NCBI GenBank assembly: GCA_944326555.1 | Contig: CALVEK010000008.1 | Coordinates: 23,599-87,598 of the forward strand | Reading direction: 5' to 3' | DNA length: 64,000 nt | DNA from: Candidatus Gastranaerophilales bacterium | Lineage (GTDB): Bacteria > Cyanobacteriota > Vampirovibrionia > Gastranaerophilales > Gastranaerophilaceae | Part shown: positions 33,833-43,795 of the stretch, in pieces | Numbering within the stretch: position 1 is the stretch's first letter | How the letters are laid out: each line of letters opens with the position of its first letter | Notes under the pieces: generated by a model | What the model saw: the letters and a program-made list of their open reading frames with translations, nothing else | The model's database searches: none | Told to the model about the DNA's origin: nothing | Translations under genes and position numbers: made by a program

Positions 33833-36331
33833 CTAGACAAGTGCTTGTCTTTCTACCTCTTCAGTTGTAGAAACTTTAATTATATCGCCCTCTTGAATAT
33901 CATTAAACTTGGCAAAAGAAATACCACATTCAAAACCTGTAGCGACTTCTTTAACGTCATCTTTAAATCTTTTAAGTTGGTCAATAGTACCTTTGAATAT
34001 TTCCTGTCCGTCTCTGACAATAACTGCGGTTTTTCCTCTGAGTATTTTACCCTCAAGGACATAGCATCCTGCAATTTTACCGGCTTTGCCCACAGTAAAT
34101 ACTTGTCTGACTTCAGCTTTACCAAGTTCAACCTCTTTAATTTCTGGTTGAAGAAGATTCAACATAGTTTTTTCCAAATCTTCAAGGATTTGGTAAATTA
34201 TATCAAATTTCTTGATTGTAACATTCTCTCTTGAAGCAGCAATCTCAGCGTTATTATCCTCTTTAACAGAGAAACCTAGAATTATTGCATGGCTAGCCGC
34301 AGCCAGCATAACATCCGCTTCGGAGATATCACCGACACCGACGTGTATCAACTTAATAATAATCTCATTAGACTTAAACTGTCCTATTGCCTGAGACAAC
34401 GCCTCGGCAGAACCATTTGTATTTGCTTTAATAATAAGGTTCAAATGTTGGAATCCATCATCACCTTCACCAACTACTTCGTTTCGAATATGGCTTGGCA
34501 ACATAGCCTCAAGACGAGAATTTCTTTCTTTTTCTTTTCTTTCAGCAACAATAGCTCTCATTACCTTTTCATTTTCAACAACTTCAAACTTGTCGCCTGC
34601 TTGCGGAACTTCCGTCAAACCTAGAATTTCTACAGGAGTAGACGGAGCAGCTTTCTTAACTCTTTCACCTGAATCTGATAACAGAGCTCTAACCTTACCG
34701 CAAACATTACCAACAACAACACAGTTACCTGTTTTTAATGTACCGTTTTGAACAAGCAATGTAGCAACAGGTCCCTTACCTTTATCCAAGTTAGCTTCAA
34801 TAACAACACCCGAAGCCGGAGCATCAGGATTAGCCTTCAAATCTTGAACCTCTGCCAAAAGTAATATGTATTCAAGTAATTCATCAATACCGGTACCTTG
34901 TAACGCACTGACTTTAACACAAACAGTGTCTCCACCCCATTCTTCCGGAACAAGACCATGTTCTGTAAGCTGTTGTAGTATTTTGTCAGGATTTGCATCA
35001 GGCTTATCAATCTTGTTAACAGCAACAATTATCGGTACTTCTGCTGCTTTTGCGTGGTTAATAGCCTCTATTGTTTGAGGCATAATTCCATCATCGGCAG
35101 CAACCACCAAAATCGCAATATCAGTAGCCTTTGCCCCCCTTGCACGCATTTCGGTAAAAGCCTCGTGGCCAGGGGTATCGATAAATACAATCTTTTTGTT
35201 ATTAAGATAAACAGTATAAGCACCTATAGACTGTGTTATACCGCCGACCTCTGTGGATACAATCTTATGTTTAGAAGCCCTGATTGAGTCAAGAAGAGTT
35301 GTCTTACCATGGTCAACGTGTCCCATTATACTAATAACAGGTGCTCTTCTTTTTAAGAGTTTAGGATCAATCGAAGCAAGTTCTTTTGCTTCTTCTTCTT
35401 TTTGCATTTCTTCTTCAAAGTATGCTTCGAGGTCTTCTTCTTGAACTTCTATTTCAAAGTTTTCGCAAACTTTTTTTGCAGTAGGCACATCAATAACCTG
35501 ATTAACTGTAGCCAAAATACCCTGCATCATAAGGAATTTAACAATTTCTGCAGCAGCTTTATTAGTTTTTTCAGAAAGTTCACCAACTGTTAGAGGCTGG
35601 TTAATAACAACACTCTTAACTTCTTCAACAACTTCTTCTGCGTGAGTTCTTTTTTTGTGTTTTTGAGCATTAGCTTTTTCTAAACTAATTCTTTCCTGTT
35701 CTTCTTCTTTAGACTTATAGGCTTTTTCCTTCTTTTTCGAACCCTTTTTCTTAGAATTTCCTTTGCCCTCATAAATCTCTTGAGGAATTATGTGTCTTTG
35801 GATAGGTTTTTTTTCTTGACGCAAAGGAGCATCAGCTGATTTGGAAGAACCAGAACCTTTTGACTCATTATTTACAGACAAATCAGACTTGTTGGCATCT
35901 TTCTTTGTTTCATCTTTAACAACTGCTTTTTTATCGGCTTTATTGACAAATGCCTTTGCCGGCGTACGTTTTACAGCTGGAACAACAGGTTCTATCTTGC
36001 CTAAACGCAGTCTTTCTGTCGGTTCAACCTTACCCAATTTAACTTTTTCTACAGGTTTTTCTTCTACCTTTTGAGGAGCAACTTTTTCTTCTTTTGGAGA
36101 TTCTTCTTGTTTGGGTTTAGCTTTTTTTACAACAAAAGCCTTTGGTTTTTTAGCTTGCTCATTTTTTGGCGCCATAAGAATTTCTTTGAGCTTTTTAGCT
36201 TGAGATTCTGATATTACACTCGAATGGGACTTTACCTTAACCCCAAGTTTTGTGTCCAACTTTTCAATAACCTCTTTATTTGAGAGGTTCAGTTCTTTTG
36301 CCAAATCATAAACTCTTATGGTGTCTGTCAT
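33833..36331 (-). CDS. infB: Translation initiation factor IF-2
   Basis: IF-2 is the GTPase that brings initiator tRNA to the 30S subunit. The 832-residue protein has an N-terminal IF2_N domain ([11 protein letters not shown]), a long Lys/Glu/Pro-rich linker (55-270), then the G domain with G-H-V-D-H-G-K-T near residue 340, D-T-P-G-H and N-K-I-D, followed by domains II to IV. It is intact. Confidence 0.97.
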   Translation of the reverse strand: MTDTIRVYDLAKELNLSNKEVIEKLDTKLGVKVKSHSSVISESQAKKLKEILMAPKNEQAKKPKAFVVKKAKPKQEESPKEEKVAPQKVEEKPVEKVKLGKVEPTERLRLGKIEPVVPAVKRTPAKAFVNKADKKAVVKDETKKDANKSDLSVNNESKGSGSSKSADAPLRQEKKPIQRHIIPQEIYEGKGNSKKKGSKKKEKAYKSKEEEQERISLEKANAQKHKKRTHAEEVVEEVKSVVINQPLTVGELSEKTNKAAAEIVKFLMMQGILATVNQVIDVPTAKKVCENFEIEVQEEDLEAYFEEEMQKEEEAKELASIDPKLLKRRAPVISIMGHVDHGKTTLLDSIRASKHKIVSTEVGGITQSIGAYTVYLNNKKIVFIDTPGHEAFTEMRARGAKATDIAILVVAADDGIMPQTIEAINHAKAAEVPIIVAVNKIDKPDANPDKILQQLTEHGLVPEEWGGDTVCVKVSALQGTGIDELLEYILLLAEVQDLKANPDAPASGVVIEANLDKGKGPVATLLVQNGTLKTGNCVVVGNVCGKVRALLSDSGERVKKAAPSTPVEILGLTEVPQAGDKFEVVENEKVMRAIVAERKEKERNSRLEAMLPSHIRNEVVGEGDDGFQHLNLIIKANTNGSAEALSQAIGQFKSNEIIIKLIHVGVGDISEADVMLAAASHAIILGFSVKEDNNAEIAASRENVTIKKFDIIYQILEDLEKTMLNLLQPEIKEVELGKAEVRQVFTVGKAGKIAGCYVLEGKILRGKTAVIVRDGQEIFKGTIDQLKRFKDDVKEVATGFECGISFAKFNDIQEGDIIKVSTTEEVERQALV

Positions 36332-36382
36332 TATATATAAAATTCTCCAAATTCTGTCTTGTTAATATATTTTTAACACAAT

Positions 36383-36646
36383 CTAATCTCTAAGTACAGC
36401 CCTGATTTTTTCTTCGAGGTTATTGTCCGATTTTATCCTTAGATATTTGTATATTTTCGACTTACGAAATGCAGCACTCACACAACTATCATTTTTACAT
36501 ATATAAACGGATCTTCCGACAAATTTACTGTCAGGAGATACTCTCAACTCATTTAGTGCCCTGTTAAAAGTAATTTTAATTAAATCTGTTCGAGGTCTCA
36601 ATTCATTACAAGAAACACATCTTCTGTAAATATTATCTTCATCCAT
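36383..36646 (-). CDS. rnpM: YlxR/RnpM-family RNA-binding protein
   Basis: The 87-residue protein belongs to the DUF448/YlxR family, which includes a regulator of RNase P. It has R-R-C-V-S-C-N-E-L-R-P near residue 9 and F-V-G-R-S-V-Y-I-C. I chose ATG 36646, directly after the purD-like stop (TAA-T-ATG), which gives coupled translation. An in-frame TTG at 36676 would add ten residues inside the upstream gene. It sits upstream of infB as in many bacteria. Confidence 0.85.
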   Translation of the reverse strand: MDEDNIYRRCVSCNELRPRTDLIKITFNRALNELRVSPDSKFVGRSVYICKNDSCVSAAFRKSKIYKYLRIKSDNNLEEKIRAVLRD

Positions 36647-36647
36647 A

Positions 36648-37916
36648 TTAATGACCAATCTGCAAAGTCTTTCCAATATCTTTACGGTATTTCATCCCAT
36701 CAAAACTGATACATTCCACTGCGTCATAAACTTTTTGTACAGACTGTTCTAAGGTAGAAGCAGATGAAGTAACAACGAGAGTTCGTCCTCCTGCAGTAAC
36801 AAAATTACCGTTGTTATCCTTTACGGTATTAAAATGAGAAATCTCAGCATATTCTTCTGCATCTGCCAAACCATTAATAACAGCACCGTATGTACCGTTT
36901 GATATCGGATAATTACCGGAGCATAAAACAACCGATGACACATAACCGCCTCTTGTCGGTATCTCAAAGTATTTGTCAACAAGAGTCCCCTCAATTGCGG
37001 ATTTCATTATATCAATAATATTAGAATCAATAACTTCTAATATACATTGTGAATCAGGTTCTTTAAAATAGGGGTTAAATTCTATCACATTTAAATTACC
37101 GTTTCTATCCTGAATAATATCAACACCCAAAATACCAACGTACTGATTACCATTTCTGGACAACTCATCCAAAGCGGGATAAATTACTTCCTTAAAAATT
37201 TGACTTTCCAGAGTCCTATCAATCATATAAAACGGAGAATATGCCCCGAGTCCCGACGTAACTGTACCGCCATTCCCTTCTAAAACATATTTATACGGAA
37301 CAACAGAAGCAATAGGCATTGCGTTATATCCATCAGTAATTACGTAATAAGAAAACTCTTGTCCAGCTATATAATCCTCAATGATAATCTTTTTGTTTTG
37401 AGAATCAAATAAATCTCTTATTATTCTTTTGGCAATAACAAAGGTATCGCAAATATAAACATTTTCGCCGTGTTCATGCGAGTCCGTTTTTACCACAAGC
37501 GGATACCTCGACTTTCTTGCATAATCAATTGCCATATTTTCTCTGTCAAAAATACCAAATCTTGGAGCAGGTATCTTTGCTTTGTACATAAACTTTTTGC
37601 TAACTGACTTACTTGAAGTAATTCTTGAGGCTTCAGCTGACGGAGCAAAAATCATTAGACCAGCATCATTAAATTTATCAGCAATTCCATTTACTATGGC
37701 TGTCTCTGAGCAAGCAACAGTCATATCAATTTCATTTGCACGAGCAAATTCAACAAGTTCATCTACTTCATAAGCCTTTATATCAATGCAGTTTGCAAAT
37801 TCAGCAATAGCATCATTACCGGGAGCAACAAAAACCAACTCTGTTTCTTCGTACTGAGAAACAAGTTTTGCTAAGGAATACTCTTTTGCCCCTGAACCGA
37901 TTATTAATATTTTCAT
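36648..37916 (-). CDS. PurD-like ATP-grasp ligase, divergent
   Basis: The 422-residue protein has the overall PurD (phosphoribosylamine-glycine ligase) layout: a dinucleotide-like start, an ATP-grasp domain and a C-terminal domain. Several motifs differ from those usual in PurD. G-S-G-A-K-E-Y replaces G-S-G-G-R-E-H. V-V-K-T-D-S-H-E-H-G replaces V-V-K-A-D-G-L-A-A-G-K-G. N-P-Y-F-K-E-P-D-S-Q replaces N-x-R-F-G-D-P-E-T-Q. It may be a weak PurD or a ligase with another substrate. It heads the operon that includes infB, where rimP and nusA often lie. Confidence 0.75.
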   Translation of the reverse strand: MKILIIGSGAKEYSLAKLVSQYEETELVFVAPGNDAIAEFANCIDIKAYEVDELVEFARANEIDMTVACSETAIVNGIADKFNDAGLMIFAPSAEASRITSSKSVSKKFMYKAKIPAPRFGIFDRENMAIDYARKSRYPLVVKTDSHEHGENVYICDTFVIAKRIIRDLFDSQNKKIIIEDYIAGQEFSYYVITDGYNAMPIASVVPYKYVLEGNGGTVTSGLGAYSPFYMIDRTLESQIFKEVIYPALDELSRNGNQYVGILGVDIIQDRNGNLNVIEFNPYFKEPDSQCILEVIDSNIIDIMKSAIEGTLVDKYFEIPTRGGYVSSVVLCSGNYPISNGTYGAVINGLADAEEYAEISHFNTVKDNNGNFVTAGGRTLVVTSSASTLEQSVQKVYDAVECISFDGMKYRKDIGKTLQIGH

Positions 37917-37969
37917 AAAATCACCTATTGTTCTGTCAAAAACAATTATACTACATTATTATGCATGTT

Positions 37970-38000
37970 AAAAAGCACTCGCAGATTACGAGTGCTTTTT
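37970..38000 (-). terminator. Terminator of the Gly-rich gene, symmetrical
   Basis: AAAAAGCACTCG-CAGATTA-CGAGTGCTTTTT is a 12-bp stem with A and T runs on both sides. It ends the 38043-38924 transcript and lies upstream of purD. Confidence 0.85.
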
Positions 38001-38040
38001 GGTTGGTTAGTTTTTGGGGGTTATTGATTAGTAAATTAAT
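38001..38040 (-). other. 3' trailer segment shared with the 6228-7373 gene
   Basis: On the minus strand TAATTTAC, an AT core, then AAAACTAACCAA lie between the stop codon and the terminator, matching 6101-6145 in sequence order and position. Confidence 0.4.
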
Positions 38041-38042
38041 AA

Positions 38043-38924
38043 TTAGCAGAGTGAACCGATTACACCAGCAACAAGGCCTACACCTGCGCCGATAAATGTA
38101 CCGAGTCCCGGGCAGAATGCAGTACCAATAACTGCACCTGTAGCTGTAGTAGCTGTTACACCACCGACTTTTCCAATCACTTTTTTAGAATTTACACTTC
38201 TTGGTGTACTTGATCCTTCCATTTTTGCAGTTATTTCTTCTGCAGAATACGTTTGTGAATTACCAAATGTTATCGTATTCCAGAAAGAATTAGCTAATGC
38301 ACTATCACAATTTTGTTGTATCATCGCTTTAAGATCCTGTCCGGTTGTAGCTTGGAACTGTTCTCTTGCACAATTTCTCAATGTTTTTTCAAGAGCTATC
38401 GGATCATCTTTAAATTCAGCTTTTAATCTTTCATATAGAGGTGAACGTCTCAACATATCAACAATGCCTTCAAAGTGTCTTACTATTTGGTCTGATTCAC
38501 CTTCAATAATAACAGTTTGTAACGTATTGCAAGCCTCTCTGATTGAGCCTGTTAGACCATCAGTTGCAGCTGCATAATTCTTTGCAGATTTACCTTCTGT
38601 ATATAAATTTTCTCTTGCTGCGTTTCTTAATTCTAAATCATAAGCAAGTCTGTCTTTGTAGTCCATGTTCATGTATTTCAGGTACTGCTGAGAAAATCCG
38701 TAAGGAGTTCTCATACCCATTCCCATGCCCATTCCATACATACCACCGTACATACCTGCGCCATATCCCATATTCACATTCAAAGGAAGGTTATATACTG
38801 GCGGGATTCCCAAACCGAAATCTCTGGCATATTCCGCATCCAAACTAGTCAGACCCGCACCGGTAGGATTTGCCACTACCTGGAACTGATTTGGATAACC
38901 CATGTATCCTGTAATTGCGTTCAT
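38043..38924 (-). CDS. Gly/Met/Tyr-rich N-terminus, helical domain, glycine-zipper tail protein
   Basis: I chose ATG 38924, which has GGAGG 6 bases upstream; an in-frame TTG at 38930 has no room for one. The 293-residue protein starts with Y-M-G-Y-P-N, then a Gly/Met/Tyr repeat (about 50-75), a charged helical domain (85-215), and a glycine-zipper segment at the C-terminus with two Cys. It has no classical signal peptide. Leader and trailer elements match those of the 6228-7373 gene. A surface- or membrane-inserted oligomer is possible; function is unknown. Confidence 0.6.
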   Translation of the reverse strand: MNAITGYMGYPNQFQVVANPTGAGLTSLDAEYARDFGLGIPPVYNLPLNVNMGYGAGMYGGMYGMGMGMGMRTPYGFSQQYLKYMNMDYKDRLAYDLELRNAARENLYTEGKSAKNYAAATDGLTGSIREACNTLQTVIIEGESDQIVRHFEGIVDMLRRSPLYERLKAEFKDDPIALEKTLRNCAREQFQATTGQDLKAMIQQNCDSALANSFWNTITFGNSQTYSAEEITAKMEGSSTPRSVNSKKVIGKVGGVTATTATGAVIGTAFCPGLGTFIGAGVGLVAGVIGSLC

Positions 38925-38965
38925 AACCAACCTCCAAAAACGTTGTTATTTTAGAATAACCTTTT

Positions 38966-38994
38966 AAATCTAACCTTACTCTTATATAAAAACA
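38966..38994 (-). promoter_or_regulatory. Shared leader block, copy 3
   Basis: On the minus strand TGTTTTTATATAAGAGTAAGG is followed by TTAGATTT. A TTTTGA/TTGAAA element lies 15-17 bases upstream of TATAAG, making TATAAG a plausible -10. An ATTAAGAAATATTAAG stretch lies further up (39031-39046). Confidence 0.6.
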
Positions 38995-39086
38995 TTTTTA
39001 ATTTCAAAATTGCCTACATAAAAAAAGTTGCTTAATATTTCTTAATAAAAAAGGAAAAACAGAAATAGTTAAAATATAATCAGAAA

Positions 39087-39533
39087 ATGGAAAAAATATT
39101 ATTAAAAATACAAAAATTAAACGAAAAAGTCTCTGTACCAAACTACCAAACTGAAGGTGCCGCAGGGATGGACTTGAGTGCGTTTTTGGATACGCCAATC
39201 ACTCTTAAATCACTGGAAAGAAAACTTATCCCAACAGGCATAAAAATTGAACTTCCACACGGATATGAGGCACAAATAAGACCGCGTTCTGGCATGTCTA
39301 TCAAGAACGGAATAACTCTTGTAAATTGTGTCGGAACAATTGATGAAGACTACAGAGGAGAGGTCTGTATTCCTGTAATAAATCTTTCTACACAAGAGTT
39401 TACAATAAATAACGGGGATAGAATTGCCCAAATGATTATAGCACCCGTAACAAAGGCAACAATTCAAGTTGTTGCTGAACTATCTGAAACCAAACGAGGA
39501 GAAGGCGGTTTCGGTTCTACGGGAAAAAATTAA
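39087..39533 (+). CDS. dut: dUTP diphosphatase
   Basis: This enzyme hydrolyses dUTP to dUMP, keeping uracil out of DNA and feeding dTMP synthesis. The 148-residue trimeric-type protein has all five motifs: G-A-A-G-M-D-L, P-R-S-G-M-S, G-T-I-D-E-D-Y-R-G-E, N-G-D-R-I-A-Q-M, and the C-terminal R-G-E-G-G-F-G-S-T-G. The ATG at 39087 is near the promoter of the divergent Gly-rich gene. Confidence 0.96.
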   Translation: MEKILLKIQKLNEKVSVPNYQTEGAAGMDLSAFLDTPITLKSLERKLIPTGIKIELPHGYEAQIRPRSGMSIKNGITLVNCVGTIDEDYRGEVCIPVINLSTQEFTINNGDRIAQMIIAPVTKATIQVVAELSETKRGEGGFGSTGKN

Positions 39534-39550
39534 AATAGAAAGAAAACAAA

Positions 39551-40192
39551 TTGAGTAACATAAAAAACAAACTTGCAGTTTTCGACTTTGACTCAACTCT
39601 TATGGACGGAGAGACAATAGAAATAATTGCGTCTGAACTGGGATTGCAAAAAGAAGTTGCTAATATTACCCAAAGAGCAATGAATGGGGAACTGGACTTT
39701 TTTGACAGCTTAACCTACAGGGTATCACTGCTAAAAGGCATAAAAGAAGCAAGAGTAAATGAAATTTGCCATAGTCTGCCATATATGAACGGAGCAAAAG
39801 ACACAATTAAAGAACTTAAAAGTCTTGGATATACGGTTGTATGCTTTTCAGGCGGATTTAAAAATGCAACAGAATACGCAAAAAACATCTTAGGATACGA
39901 TGCAGATTTTTCGAATATCTTGCACACAAGAGAGGGAATATTAACGGGCCAAGTAGGCGGAGAAATGATGTTCTCTGACAGCAAGGGGGAAATGCTAAAA
40001 AAACTTCAATCCCTACTTGGAATTTCTGAACAAAATACCATAGCCATTGGAGATGGAGCTAATGATTTAAGTATGTTTAGATATGCCCATACTCGAGTTG
40101 CTTTTTGTGCAAAACAAATCCTAAAACAAAATGCAACACATTGTATTGAAGAAAAAGATTTAACAAAATTATTAAAAATAATCCCGCAATAA
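39551..40192 (+). CDS. serB: Phosphoserine phosphatase-like HAD hydrolase
   Basis: The last step of serine synthesis removes phosphate from phosphoserine. The 213-residue protein has HAD motifs D-F-D-S-T-L (nucleophile D), C-F-S-G-G-F (serine of motif II) and G-D-G-A-N-D. The cap stretch E-I-I-A-S-E-L-G fits SerB. The start codon is TTG at 39551 with only a weak ribosome binding site, 17 bases after dut. A related HAD phosphatase remains possible. Confidence 0.85.
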   Translation: MSNIKNKLAVFDFDSTLMDGETIEIIASELGLQKEVANITQRAMNGELDFFDSLTYRVSLLKGIKEARVNEICHSLPYMNGAKDTIKELKSLGYTVVCFSGGFKNATEYAKNILGYDADFSNILHTREGILTGQVGGEMMFSDSKGEMLKKLQSLLGISEQNTIAIGDGANDLSMFRYAHTRVAFCAKQILKQNATHCIEEKDLTKLLKIIPQ

Positions 40193-40200
40193 ATTGCGGG
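40183..40200. terminator. Hairpin between serB and clpB
   Basis: CCCGCAAT-AA-ATTGCGGG overlaps the serB stop codon and lies just after the clpB end, in a convergent gap of 18 bases. Tails are AT-rich on both sides, so it may serve both genes. Confidence 0.6.
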
Positions 40201-40210
40201 ATATATTTTC

Positions 40211-42817
40211 TTATCTAAATATTACTTCGTCTCCGTCAGAATCAACAGTGATTGTATCACCCTCTTTAAATTCCTGAGCCAAAATCTTTTTGGCCAAAGG
40301 ATTTTCGACAAGTTGCCTAATTGTTCTTTTCAAAGGTCTTGCACCATAAACCGGATTAAAGCCCTGTGTTGCGAGCAATTCTTTTGCCTCATCAGTTATC
40401 TCAAGTTTTATATTTTTGTCAGCAAAAAGTTTGCTTAAATTTTCAAAATAAATATCTACAATAAGTTTTAACTGCTGTAAAGTCAAAGCTCTAAAGAACA
40501 CAATCTCGTCTATCCTATTTAAAAATTCGGGTTTAAAATGTTCTTTCATCAAGTCCATAACTTTGTCTTTAGTCTGTTCAAAGTCTTTCTCAGAAAGCAT
40601 TGAATTCAAACTGTTTTCAAGAATTATAGAGCTGCCTATATTACTTGTCATAATGATAAGAGTATTTTTAAAATCAACTGTTCTGCCTTTTGAATCTGTC
40701 AAACGACCATCATCCAGTATTTGAAGCATTATGTTGAATACATCAGGATGAGCTTTTTCAATTTCATCAAAAAGAACAACTGAATACGGCTTTCTTCTAA
40801 CTGCTTCAGTTAATTGACCACCCTCATCATAACCGACATAACCCGGAGGAGCTCCAACCAATCTGGCAACAGAATGTTTTTCCATATATTCGGACATATC
40901 GATTCTAATCAAAGCATCTTCATCATTGAATAGAAATTCTGCAAGAGATTTTGCAAGCTCTGTTTTACCGACACCGGTAGGTCCAAGAAAGATAAATGAA
41001 CCTATAGGTCTTTTAGGATCTTTAAGTCCTGAACGAGCACGTCTTATCGCATCGGACACAACAACCACAGCTTCATCTTGTCCGATTACCCTTTTGTGAA
41101 TAAAATCTTCCATTCTCAAGAGTTTGTCCATTTCACTTTCAACAAGTCTTGCGACATCTATGCCTGTCCATTTACTTACAACTTCTGCAATATCATCTTC
41201 ATCAACTTCTTCTTTCAAAAGTTGATTTTTATGTTTTTGTCCTTCATGTTTTTGAACTTCTTCAAGTCGTTTTTTTAGCTCAATCAACTTGCCATACTTA
41301 AGCTCAGCTGCTCTTTCCAAATCGGCATCTCTTTCGGCAATATCAATTTGAGCTTTAACTTTTTCAATTTCTTCTTTAATTTGAGCTTCGTCAAAAATAT
41401 TACTTTTTTCCATTTCCCACTGAGTTTTCAGCTTCGTAATTTTTTCATCAAGCTCATTTATCAAGCGATTTAAGCCGTCAATTTTTTTGATATTATCATC
41501 AGATTGTTCTTCTTTTTGTATAGCTTTTCTTTCTATTTCCAACTGCATTTTTTGACGTACCAAGGAATCAATTTCCTCAGGCATTGAATCAATATCTATC
41601 CTCAAGGATGATGCAGCTTCATCAATCAAATCTATAGCTTTATCAGGCAAAAATCTATCTGTAATATACCTATCTGACAATTTTACAGCCGCAACCAATG
41701 CTGCATCTTTAATCCTTATACCATGGTGAACTTCATAACGTTCTTTTAGACCACGTAGAATACTTATTGCATCTTCGATAGATGGTTCATCAACCATTAC
41801 AGGTTGGAATCTTCTTTCTAAAGCAGCATCTTTTTCAATATATTTTCTGTATTCGTTTATGGTTGTGGCACCAACTGTTCTTAATACGCCCCTTGCTAAC
41901 ATAGGTTTAAGAAGATTGCCCGCATCCATAGAGCCTTCTGTAGCTCCAGCACCAACAACCGTATGTAACTCATCAATGAAAAGGATTATCTCACCATCAG
42001 AGGCTTCAACCTCTTTTAGTACAGCCTTAAGTCTTTCTTCAAATTCACCTCTGAATTTAGCTCCGGCAACAAGGGCACCCAAATCTAAAGCAATTAGCTG
42101 AGTGTTTTTAAGACTTTCAGGAACATCTCCTCTTACTATACGTTGAGCCAACCCCTCAACAATAGCAGTCTTACCGACACCAGGTTCACCTATTAGCACA
42201 GGATTGTTTTTTGTTCTTCTGTTTAAAACCTGAATAACTCGTCTTACTTCCTCATCACGACCTATTACGGGATCGAGTTTACCTCTTTTGGCCAAATCAG
42301 TAAGGTTTTGGGAGTATTTTTCCAATGCTTTAAATTTTTCTTCAGAGTCTTTTGAATCCACTTTGTTTTGTCCTCTTATTTTTTTCATCTCATTAAGAAT
42401 TTTATTTCTTGTTACACCAAATTGTTCGAATAAATTCTTTATCTTTGAGTTATCAAATTGAGTAATAGCAAGCAATATATGCTCGATGCTTATGTAGGTA
42501 TCCTTAAGCGCTTCGGCCTCATTTTGAGCAAGATCAAGAAGTTTTATTGTATCTTGTGATAAATATAACTGCTGAGTACTGACAGGTTGTTCGACTCTCG
42601 GCAGATTATTCAACTCGGACATAATTGCATCTTTAAACTGTTGCCTATCTAATTTAAGAACTTTCATATAGTCAGAAGCGATACCATCTTTTGCTTCTAA
42701 CATTGCCATAACAATATGAGACGGCTCGAGTTGAGTATTTTGAAACTTTGCCATTAGCTGCTGCGCAGCAAACATTATTTCTTGTGCTTGATTAGTTAGT
42801 TTATTAAAATCAATCAT
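40211..42817 (-). CDS. clpB: ATP-dependent disaggregase ClpB
   Basis: ClpB rescues aggregated proteins with DnaK. The 868-residue length is normal. It has an N-terminal Clp_N repeat, a first AAA domain with G-E-P-G-V-G-K-T, a coiled-coil middle domain (about 410-530), a second AAA domain with G-P-T-G-V-G-K-T, and the C-terminal G-A-R-P-L-K-R. There is no ClpP-binding loop motif. All parts look intact. Confidence 0.97.
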   Translation of the reverse strand: MIDFNKLTNQAQEIMFAAQQLMAKFQNTQLEPSHIVMAMLEAKDGIASDYMKVLKLDRQQFKDAIMSELNNLPRVEQPVSTQQLYLSQDTIKLLDLAQNEAEALKDTYISIEHILLAITQFDNSKIKNLFEQFGVTRNKILNEMKKIRGQNKVDSKDSEEKFKALEKYSQNLTDLAKRGKLDPVIGRDEEVRRVIQVLNRRTKNNPVLIGEPGVGKTAIVEGLAQRIVRGDVPESLKNTQLIALDLGALVAGAKFRGEFEERLKAVLKEVEASDGEIILFIDELHTVVGAGATEGSMDAGNLLKPMLARGVLRTVGATTINEYRKYIEKDAALERRFQPVMVDEPSIEDAISILRGLKERYEVHHGIRIKDAALVAAVKLSDRYITDRFLPDKAIDLIDEAASSLRIDIDSMPEEIDSLVRQKMQLEIERKAIQKEEQSDDNIKKIDGLNRLINELDEKITKLKTQWEMEKSNIFDEAQIKEEIEKVKAQIDIAERDADLERAAELKYGKLIELKKRLEEVQKHEGQKHKNQLLKEEVDEDDIAEVVSKWTGIDVARLVESEMDKLLRMEDFIHKRVIGQDEAVVVVSDAIRRARSGLKDPKRPIGSFIFLGPTGVGKTELAKSLAEFLFNDEDALIRIDMSEYMEKHSVARLVGAPPGYVGYDEGGQLTEAVRRKPYSVVLFDEIEKAHPDVFNIMLQILDDGRLTDSKGRTVDFKNTLIIMTSNIGSSIILENSLNSMLSEKDFEQTKDKVMDLMKEHFKPEFLNRIDEIVFFRALTLQQLKLIVDIYFENLSKLFADKNIKLEITDEAKELLATQGFNPVYGARPLKRTIRQLVENPLAKKILAQEFKEGDTITVDSDGDEVIFR

Positions 42818-42976
42818 AATATCACCTCACAGGAATAAACACATAAAATTCTATATTCTTATTTTAATGAGGTTTTTTGAAAAATCAGCAAAAATTAATC
42901 TTTAATTAATTATTATAAAATCCATTGCAACATAATAATGAACAGATAAATACTACAATCAAACAACGCAAATGTA

Positions 42977-43306
42977 CTAAATAACAGCTTTTATCTTAAA
43001 TACAAAAGAAGCTATCTGAGAAAATAAAACAATTAAAACAATCACCAAAATTAAAAACACAAGAATTTTTTCAGGTAATAAAAATTCTCGTCTCTTTTCA
43101 TTGGAGTTTGAAAAAGAGTAATAAGGCAACTGTGTTACATCTAACCCCAAAGATATAGCATGCAGATAATCATCTTTTGCTTTTTCATCATTATCAGATA
43201 AAAAATACAAATATCCCCTTTGATAATAGAGCTCCCAAACATCACCGCGTTTGGAAATTTCTTCATTCAAAGATAATATTTCACTCTGATATTTGTCATT
43301 ATTCAT
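42977..43306 (-). CDS. Small TPR-like protein with a C-terminal membrane anchor
   Basis: The 109-residue protein contains one TPR-like helix pair (W-E-L-Y-Y-Q-R-G-Y-L-Y-F-L-S and A-K-D-D-Y-L-H-A-I) followed by a strong hydrophobic segment (about 78-102). It follows the FtsL-like gene by 12 bases, so it may be co-transcribed with the division genes. Function unknown. Confidence 0.6.
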   Translation of the reverse strand: MNNDKYQSEILSLNEEISKRGDVWELYYQRGYLYFLSDNDEKAKDDYLHAISLGLDVTQLPYYSFSNSNEKRREFLLPEKILVFLILVIVLIVLFSQIASFVFKIKAVI

Positions 43307-43318
43307 AAATTTAAAAAA

Positions 43319-43795
43319 TTAAAAACCTATAGACCACTGAAAAGGCTTTTGTGAAGCCTGTGCAACCTTATCGATAGCAGTATTGCGAACAGGAGCAGTT
43401 GCAGGAGAATCCTTAACTTCTATAACAGTGTTAGCTTTTTGTAATAAATGCTGCTTTTGCATAGCCTTATCAACATTGTAATAGGACTTCAAGTAATCCA
43501 ATTTGTTTTGTAATTCAACATTCTCGTCATTTAGAGCAAGTGTCTGCTTACGGTACTTATTCAAAGTAATCTCATTAGCAGTTACAAAATAGTAACTTAC
43601 GGCAGAAACCATAATAAAAAACAACAAAATCAAACACAAAGTCCTGTTAACTCTAGCAATAGCCATCTCTTTATATGTCTTGTGAGTAGGAAAATAACCG
43701 TTGATAATCGGATTTTGATGAGCCGAAACGGCATTTTGAGAATAATTACCATATAAAGCAGATTGATGATTATGATTAATTACAGGTCTTGTCAA
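43319..43795 (-). CDS. FtsL-like division protein
   Basis: The 158-residue protein has one membrane helix at about 52-71, then a coiled-coil region (about 75-120). It starts inside the end of rsmH (20-base overlap). FtsL is small, bitopic and coded just after rsmH/mraW in most bacteria, so location and topology support the call more than the sequence does, since FtsL is poorly conserved. The N-terminal 50 residues are long and Asn/His/Tyr-rich. Confidence 0.6.
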   Translation of the reverse strand: MTRPVINHNHQSALYGNYSQNAVSAHQNPIINGYFPTHKTYKEMAIARVNRTLCLILLFFIMVSAVSYYFVTANEITLNKYRKQTLALNDENVELQNKLDYLKSYYNVDKAMQKQHLLQKANTVIEVKDSPATAPVRNTAIDKVAQASQKPFQWSIGF

